From positions 6,517,501 through 6,581,500 of the forward strand of contig NC_084936.1 in the NCBI RefSeq assembly GCF_958298935.1: a stretch of DNA of 64,000 bases, written 5' to 3'. The DNA is from Phragmites australis (Eukaryota > Streptophyta > Magnoliopsida > Poales > Poaceae). The notes beneath the pieces are model-generated. The model searched no databases, had not been told where the DNA came from, and saw only the letters and a program-made list of their open reading frames with translations. Position 1 is the stretch's first letter. The number at the start of each line of letters is the position of its first letter. The translations under genes were made by a program, and so were the position numbers. Positions 58,459-64,000 of the stretch are shown here, piece after piece.

Positions 58459-58989
58459 ATGAGGCTACGGGATACTAGTTTTTTATTTGTGCAGTTTAAA
58501 CTGAATTCAATATACGTCCATTATAATTGTCCTGATAAATTGTGCCACCCTTTTGTGCAGTTGTTCAATATGAAGCACGCTGAAGACATTGGAACAACAT
58601 TCTATGCTGTTCGCTGTGCCTCTAGCAATGTAATGAGTTCCCTGGGAGAATGACACCTTGGAAATTTTATGGTGCTACCACAATGTGTGTAGGTTGTAAC
58701 CGTGCATTGGACTTTGGCTGAAATTGCTGAAACTGGGACTGTGGATAGGTTTCAGAGACTTTGAGATGCTTGCAGTAACATGATTGATCCTTGTGCAGTG
58801 CTGAGGCGGAACTTTGTATTGCTGTGGATAGGTTTTTCATTGCTCGCATCTGACGTTGGTATCGCATATGTTTGCATCCGTGATCGTAAATTGTCGATCC
58901 GAAGTTTGCAAATCTCGAGTATTGCCGTACAAAAGTGACGCCCTTTGTAGGATGTCTGCATGTTGAACCAGTAAGCATAGTTAAGGCCC
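58459..58989. other. Unassigned stretch with a possible orphan exon
   Basis: After TTTTGTGCAG (58559) an open stretch reads LFNMKHAEDIGTTFYAVRCA to a stop at 58651-58653. It has the look of a final exon behind a splice acceptor, but I do not recognise the protein and no upstream exon was found. Confidence 0.25.
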
Positions 58990-59440
58990 TTATTATTATT
59001 ATTTTTAAGGGAGGGGCCCTCTATTTGTTTTTGGGGGGGGGGGGGGGGTGGAGATCCTCCACCTTGTGCCAAATTTCGGCTCCAGAATGATGTGCAGGAT
59101 CTCCGCCGAAATGATTGTGTAGATCCACGAGACGATGGTGGAGTCGATCTGAACCCACTCCTCGCTGTGGTGTGCTTCGGAGTCGACAGAGGTGTGGGTG
59201 GTGAGGCCAAACCTGAGGAAGACGACGAGGAAAAACGTGCTCCACTGCATGTAGTTTCTGGAGATCCAGAGTGATCACCACGTGTTGATGATTTGGATCG
59301 TGGCCGAGGAGATGGCCGTCGAAACAGCCGGAGGAGCGACGGGGCTTGGAGTGATGGTGGCTCCCGTCGAGCCGGAGTGGACGGTTCTAGCTGTGGCATT
59401 GTCAACAGATGGGATTGTGTCAGCAGCGAATCCACTAGGG
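58990..59440 (-). pseudogene. Degenerate copia gag fragment
   Basis: The minus strand reads a UBN2/copia gag N-terminus: ISSATIQIINT, then, after a stop and frame slip, NYMQWSTFFLVVFLRFGLTT, EEWVQIDSTIVSWIYTIISA and EILHIILEP. The pattern WxxFFxxxLxxFGL...W...D..I.SWIY..IS..I is typical of retroelement gag in grasses. The frame breaks near 59260 and again at a 16-base G run (59033-59048) at its end. No zinc knuckle or pol remains. Confidence 0.7.
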
Positions 59441-59683
59441 GCTTCGGAGCCCCTTTCGATTTTTAGTATGAAAAAAGAAGAGAAAAGAAAAAAGAAAAGA
59501 GGAATAAGAAATAGAGAACCTCTTATTTTATAGTTTTGGATTCGTCACTGACTTATGGCGATGAGAGCAGTGAGAAGAGGATTAATGGAGAGGGTAGCGG
59601 AAGAGGAAGGCTCAAGATTTATGAACGTTGAGCGTCTGGTATCATGTAGAACGGTAGTGAGAAGATTTAATTTAATATGTATT

Positions 59684-60010
59684 TCTTTACTCTATAAAAT
59701 ATAAGTTGGTTCTCGCGACATCTCTTTTTCTACTCTCTTCTTATATAATAAAATCCCTAAAATTTAAATAATTTACCTACACCATTCATTCCTGTCATTC
59801 AGTCTTCCCGTTTCGTTACCGGCTACAGATATGAGATATATTTTATTAATAAATAAAATAAAATTAGGAGAGAAATTAGCGGATAATATCTTTTTTATCC
59901 TATCTGAAATCAAATTATAGTATCACTCCTAACGTATTCGTTCGGCGACGCTCCTATAGCATATATCTAATATTATTAAATAATCAATATTTATATTTTC
60001 GTTACAAGTT
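59684..60010 (+). mobile_element. Helitron-like remnant 1
   Basis: It starts TCTTTACTCTATAAAATATA and continues through a block shared with the two units below (TCTACTCTC, then AAATTTAAATAATTTA). The tail near 60000 lacks the CTAG end. It is probably a diverged, 3'-truncated copy. Confidence 0.5.
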
Positions 60011-60293
60011 GATCTTTATTGATACAGGAGTGGGTCACATACTGGCGCACAAATGTGTAAATGCTCACTAGCTAACTGACTCACAATGGAATAAGAGTAG
60101 CGCCGCTAGGCTACGTATGTTGACCCGCTAACTAATCGTCTAATAACTAAACATGCACATGCACATGCATATTAGTCGTTAATACTTACAATCAGTCCTC
60201 TTGTTTACACTGACGGAGGAAACGGAATATTCAGTCGTGAGCCTTCGTACCAATTTGTTGAAAAAATATTTACTATATAACCTGAGAAAAATA

Positions 60294-60706
60294 TCTCTAC
60301 TATATAAAATATAAATTAATTTTTGCACCATCTTTTCTCTATATTCTCCTTCTATCTAACAAAAACTTCTAACATTTAAATAATTTATTCATTTTTATCA
60401 TCCATCATCATCTTTCAATCTCTCCGCCTCATTACCAACTACAGATGTATGATTCGTTTTACTAATCTCTACTATATAAAATATAAATTAATTTTTATAT
60501 CATATCTTTTTCTACTCTCCTCTCATATAATAAAAACTCTAAAATTTAAATAATTTATTCACTTTTTGATCCTATCAAAAATCAAACTATAGTATCGCTC
60601 TTATTGTATTTGTTTGGCGGCGTTATTATGACATATTCATATCTTCGTACTTTAAGTTTATATTTAATATTTCTATTTTTATTGTAATAAACGGGTACTT
60701 AGCTAG
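60294..60706 (+). mobile_element. Helitron-like element with two tandem 5' ends
   Basis: TCTCTACTATATAAAATATA begins at 60294 and again at 60466, each preceded by A. A single 3' end, AACGGGTACTTAGCTAG followed by T, is at 60690-60707. The first unit (60294-60465) is a 5' portion only, joined to the second. There is no coding capacity. A-before-TC and CTAG-before-T fit Helitron rules. Confidence 0.65.
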
Positions 60707-60719
60707 TTATATTCTAACC

Positions 60720-61153
60720 ATGACGACGACTTTACCTGAGATAACTATATCAGTTATTTTGTAAGAAAGAGGAAGATGCGACGGCGGACTTATCCATCCG
60801 ACTTCCCAAGTCTCCTCCCCTCTTCTCTCGCCGTTGGGAGGGGAAGAGGAAGAGGGACGTGGAATTCACGTTGCGTTGCGTGTGCGTAGCGATTTATCCA
60901 ACCCCCACGCTTCCTTTCCTCCTTGTTTCTTCCCTATCCTATCCCTCCTCCCCCGTTTGCCCCAACAATCGCATCCGAATCCGCCGACCCCCCGGCGATC
61001 CCGTAAGTGTCCTCCCCCGCGCTCGATCGATTCCTCCCGCGATCGCCCCGATCACCGCGTCGCGGGCCTTCTCCGTGCCCTGACCGACTTGTTGTTTGGC
61101 TGTTGTCTTGTTAGGTTGCCGTTCCGTTCCGCGTGTGATCGAGGAGAAGCGCG
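60720..61153 (+). promoter_or_regulatory. ATG8 promoter and 5' leader with intron
   Basis: The GC-rich leader begins about 60830. A leader intron runs from GTAAGT at 61003 to TTGTTAG at 61114, and the remaining leader joins the start codon at 61154. The proximal promoter lies between the Helitron 3' end at 60706 and about 60830. No certain TATA box is seen. Confidence 0.55.
61003..61114 (+). other. ATG8 5' UTR intron
   Basis: A consensus donor CCGTAAGTG and acceptor GTTAGGTT bound a 112-nt C/T-rich segment upstream of the start codon. Inferred from splice signals only. Confidence 0.55.
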
Positions 61154-62963
61154 ATGGCGAAGAGCTCGTTCAAGCTGGAGCACCCCCTCGGTTCGTCTCC
61201 CCCGGCTCCCTCTCTCTCGCGTCGTCGTTGATGTGGTGGTGGTTGGTGTGGGTCTAGGTGGGAGTCGTGGGGGGCGACGGCTGCGGTGGCGGTAGACGGC
61301 ACCCCGTGCCGATCGATCCTCGGAGTTTGTGTGTTAGGAACCGCGGCGCGGACTAGTCTGTTTCACGTTGCTGCGATTGCGCGGCGCCGCCTTTTGTTAA
61401 TGATTCTGTGAACATCGTGCCTGATTGTACGCGAAGCTGATGCCGGTTGGCCTGCAGCTTCGTCCTTGTTAGCGTGCCAATCCGTAACTTATTCTTATGT
61501 TATGGATATCTAAGTATCATGATTTCTTTTTTGTGGTGTTGATGCCATAATCGGATTATAGTGGCGTTTGGCTAGGTTGTAGAAAAATGATGGGTCCTAT
61601 CATGCTCAAATTAGGGGAGAAAATATTTGAAAGACAAAAGTGGGAGAAATTTGCTAGGCAATTGCTGTTTCATGGCATGTGAGGATCTGCTGTTTTTGTT
61701 ACATTCATTGCTTTTCATGTACTGGACTGATTGGTACCAGGTATGTTGTGGGGCCTTGTGACTGTAGAAATTTGTGGGATTATGGATTGGTATTATCCGC
61801 AATTTGCTGTTGACTTGAATGAAACCTGTAGCTTCTATGGTGTTTTATTGTGTTTAGAACCTTAGACTGGCCTTTTGTGGAATCTGTAATGTCTGTTCTG
61901 TGCCCCTGTTAAAATGTGTCTTAGCTAGCTGTGTGGCTCCTTCCATCTTTAATTTCTGAACATATGCCATGTTTCACAGAAAGGAGGCAGGCTGAGGCCA
62001 ACCGCATCAGGGAGAAGTACCCTGATAGAATCCCTGTAGGTTTCTCTTCTTTTTTGTTCATGTAGTTTGCTCACTTTCTAATGATTGTTTTGTTTCTCAT
62101 TCAAAGCACTCTTCGTGTGGTACAGGTCATTGTTGAGAAGACTCAGAGGAGTGACATCCCAGACATTGACAAGAAAAAGTCAGTTCCCAATTATTTTACG
62201 AACACTTCGACTGCATTTTATTTGTAACTGTTTGAAAAGGTTTTCTGGCATTAGATTTCTGTGCTTCTGAAGATATGCTTATAGCTGTTTATGTCATTGT
62301 ATTTGTTATGATTTTTAACACTGCAAACTATTGGTTGTTAATATTTATTTCAGCATCATCTCGTGTTGTTTAGTGGTTTTGAACATTATCCCATTTCCAA
62401 TCATGTCTTCAAAGTTTTTCCTATTAGTTCAAAGACTCAACGTCATATAATCAAGAATATGTTTTTCCTTCTTAGTTGCCATTTGGAAGATGATTGCTTA
62501 CTCTATGAGCATATTCTTTGCTTGTACCACCTTCCAACTTCCGATAATTCAGAATGAAGTCTAGTTTATAAGTACAAACCATTTCAAGACCAACTACAAT
62601 ATTTTCTTACTATTAACTTAAGATGTATAGTTCCTAATATGTGACGACATACAGGTACCTTGTTCCTGCCGACCTCACTGTTGGACAGTTTGTGTATGTG
62701 GTACGGAAGCGGATTAAGCTCAGTGCTGAGAAGGCGATCTTCATCTTCATAAAGGACACCCTTCCACCAACAGGTACAGAAAATCGAATGCACTAAAAAT
62801 AATCCTATTCTGCACCATCTTAAAATTGATCGGTGTCACTAAACATCCTTGTAACATTGGTCCTGCAGCTGCTCTGATGTCTGCTATCTATGAGGAGAAC
62901 AAGGATGAGGACGGGTTCCTCTACATGACCTACAGCGGGGAGAACACCTTCGGGCTGTTCTAA
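61154..62963 (+). CDS. ATG8: Autophagy ubiquitin-like protein ATG8
   Basis: ATG8 is a ubiquitin-fold protein joined to phosphatidylethanolamine on the growing autophagosome, where it binds cargo receptors. Coding exons: 61154-61190, 61980-62035, 62126-62178, 62655-62773, 62869-62963. Phases agree and the sum is 360 nt, 119 residues, the family's usual length. The start [12 protein letters not shown], the [20 protein letters not shown] helix, [20 protein letters not shown] (the strand that binds AIM/LIR motifs) and the C-terminal [10 protein letters not shown] are all standard. The last glycine (117) is followed by Leu-Phe, so ATG4 would have to cut before conjugation by ATG7 and ATG3. The start context GCGATGGCG is good. 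All introns are GT-AG. From memory, an ATG8 is next to SSIIIa in rice too. Nothing suggests a defect. Confidence 0.96.
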
Positions 62964-63170
62964 GTGGCACAATCAGTCGTATAATGCCTCCTGTAAATAG
63001 GAAATTAAAAAACCTGTGTACATAATCTCTGGTTTACCTCGTTGCATTGCCTGACATTGAAGCGTATGATGCCCCAAAACATACATTTAAGTAACCCTCT
63101 GGTTGCTCCTATGGTCCCCATGCTTCAGAAATCCCGTTAATTCAGTGTCACTGAATTTGCTGTTGTCTCG

Positions 63171-63176
63171 AATAAA
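63171..63176 (+). terminator. ATG8 polyadenylation signal
   Basis: AATAAA about 208 bases after the stop codon, after T/G-rich sequence. Plausible 3' end signal. Confidence 0.55.
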
Positions 63177-63199
63177 TTCAGATTTCTGTGGTTGTACAC

Positions 63200-64000
63200 A
63201 TTGAAGCATGTTGCTGTTGTTTTTGTTGATTGTCTGGTCCTCCTGCCGACGGCACTGATGGTGAAGGCCACCGGCATGAGGACGTCATGCCGTGGCGGAT
63301 TCAGGCGCGTTTAGCGACGAACTTGAGCGTATAGTGTGGATCGAGGACAGTGACAGACGTCATATATGGGTGCTGGGGTAGAGGCCAGTGCGAAGAGGAG
63401 TATGGAAGTAGGCATATTGGGATAAATATGTTTCTTTCGTAATAATTAGGGATGCCAGTATTGTATTTTCTAGGTTAATAGATTAATCTAAAACTTAAAA
63501 AAATAAATTAAAGATTCACTCCTTTCTAATTAAATTAAGAAAAAAATAAATTAAATACTAACTAAGAACTACATGGGTACTCACTCTGGTAACACATGGG
63601 TATTCGACATTAAACAATAGAACCAGTTAATACTACACACTTATCCTGTGAATATTAACAGTTTAACACAATAGCATTGTTATTGCCGCACCATTTGAAA
63701 GAGGAGAGTAACCCCACAGATCGGGAGGCGGCAAACATCCCATGCTGTGGCTGCAGACTGTCATTGTATCCACGCTGCATAAACTGAACACTGCTGACCC
63801 CTCTCTCTCTCTCTAGATTCCTGTCCTCTGCATGTCTCTCTCTCATTCGAGGCATCTCATACCAAACTCACTCTCCCTCCCTCTCCTTGAATGTTGCCAA
63901 TAAATACTCCATGCTCCCCTTCGTTTCGTTGCTGCCTCATTCACTTCTTTGCCTTGGCCTGCATTTGCATTTGCATTTGCCTTCTTTCTCTTTGTCTCTC
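63200..64000. other. Right-edge intergenic region, possible promoter of a next gene
   Basis: AT-rich to about 63700, then a CT microsatellite (CTCTCTCTCTCT near 63801-63818) and more C/T-rich sequence. A TATA-like AATAAATAC at 63899-63907 is followed by C/T-rich sequence and TGCATT repeats at 63960-63980, which resembles a plant core promoter and leader. Any gene would lie beyond the window. Confidence 0.35.

Noticed and set aside
1..64000. tRNA, rRNA and prokaryote-type features (operons, ribosome-binding sites, CRISPR)
   Set aside because: No cloverleaf or rRNA sequence was noticed, and the DNA is clearly nuclear plant sequence. The TGGTATCAGAGC sites are tRNA-complementary primer sites, not tRNA genes.

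Overview
This is a stretch of plant nuclear DNA, almost certainly from a grass (Poaceae). Two intron-rich host genes support this. One is a starch synthase III whose protein closely resembles the maize Dull1 and rice SSIIIa type. The other is a 119-residue ATG8 with GT-AG introns. They sit in typical grass repeat DNA: nested Ty1/copia and Ty3/gypsy elements, solo LTRs, MITEs, Helitrons and captured gene fragments. I cannot name the species. The repeat families look panicoid, but that is inference.

Layout. 1-6.2 kb: two old retroelement remnants, a copia pol on + and a gypsy gag-pol on -, joined tail to tail near 2450. 6.2-15.9 kb: a TTA-flanked MITE, a bHLH transcription-factor pseudogene that has lost its bHLH core, a 3.04-kb solo LTR with a perfect TTACT duplication, a 91-bp tandem repeat, and a duplicated AT-rich segment, leading into the starch synthase promoter. 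15.97-32.34 kb: the starch synthase III gene in 16 coding exons (1,744 codons plus stop). A 378-bp solo LTR lies in intron 7. A young 5.84-kb copia element lies in sense orientation inside the last intron, which is only 79 nt without it.

32.6-60.7 kb is intergenic. It holds two LTR copies of one family in opposite orientation around a second 2.9-kb solo LTR and a hAT-like element. Next come a polyphenol oxidase C-terminal fragment, a Helitron-like element carrying pieces of a beta-1,3-galactosyltransferase and a TTL-type TPR gene, and a three-layer nest at 47-57 kb (copia inside a gypsy solo LTR inside an older LTR). Degenerate Helitron ends follow. 61.15-62.96 kb: ATG8, with an intron in its 5' leader. 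The last 100 bases may be the promoter of a gene off the right edge.

Functionally, the two host genes work in different processes: amylopectin chain elongation in plastids and autophagosome formation. From memory they are also neighbours in rice, so the gene pair looks syntenic and most of the window is later transposon traffic. I found no operon-like or defence-type system. The strongest leads are the copia insertion in starch synthase III, the gene-capturing Helitron-like element, the bHLH pseudogene with a domain-sized deletion, and several nested insertions whose target duplications can be read exactly.
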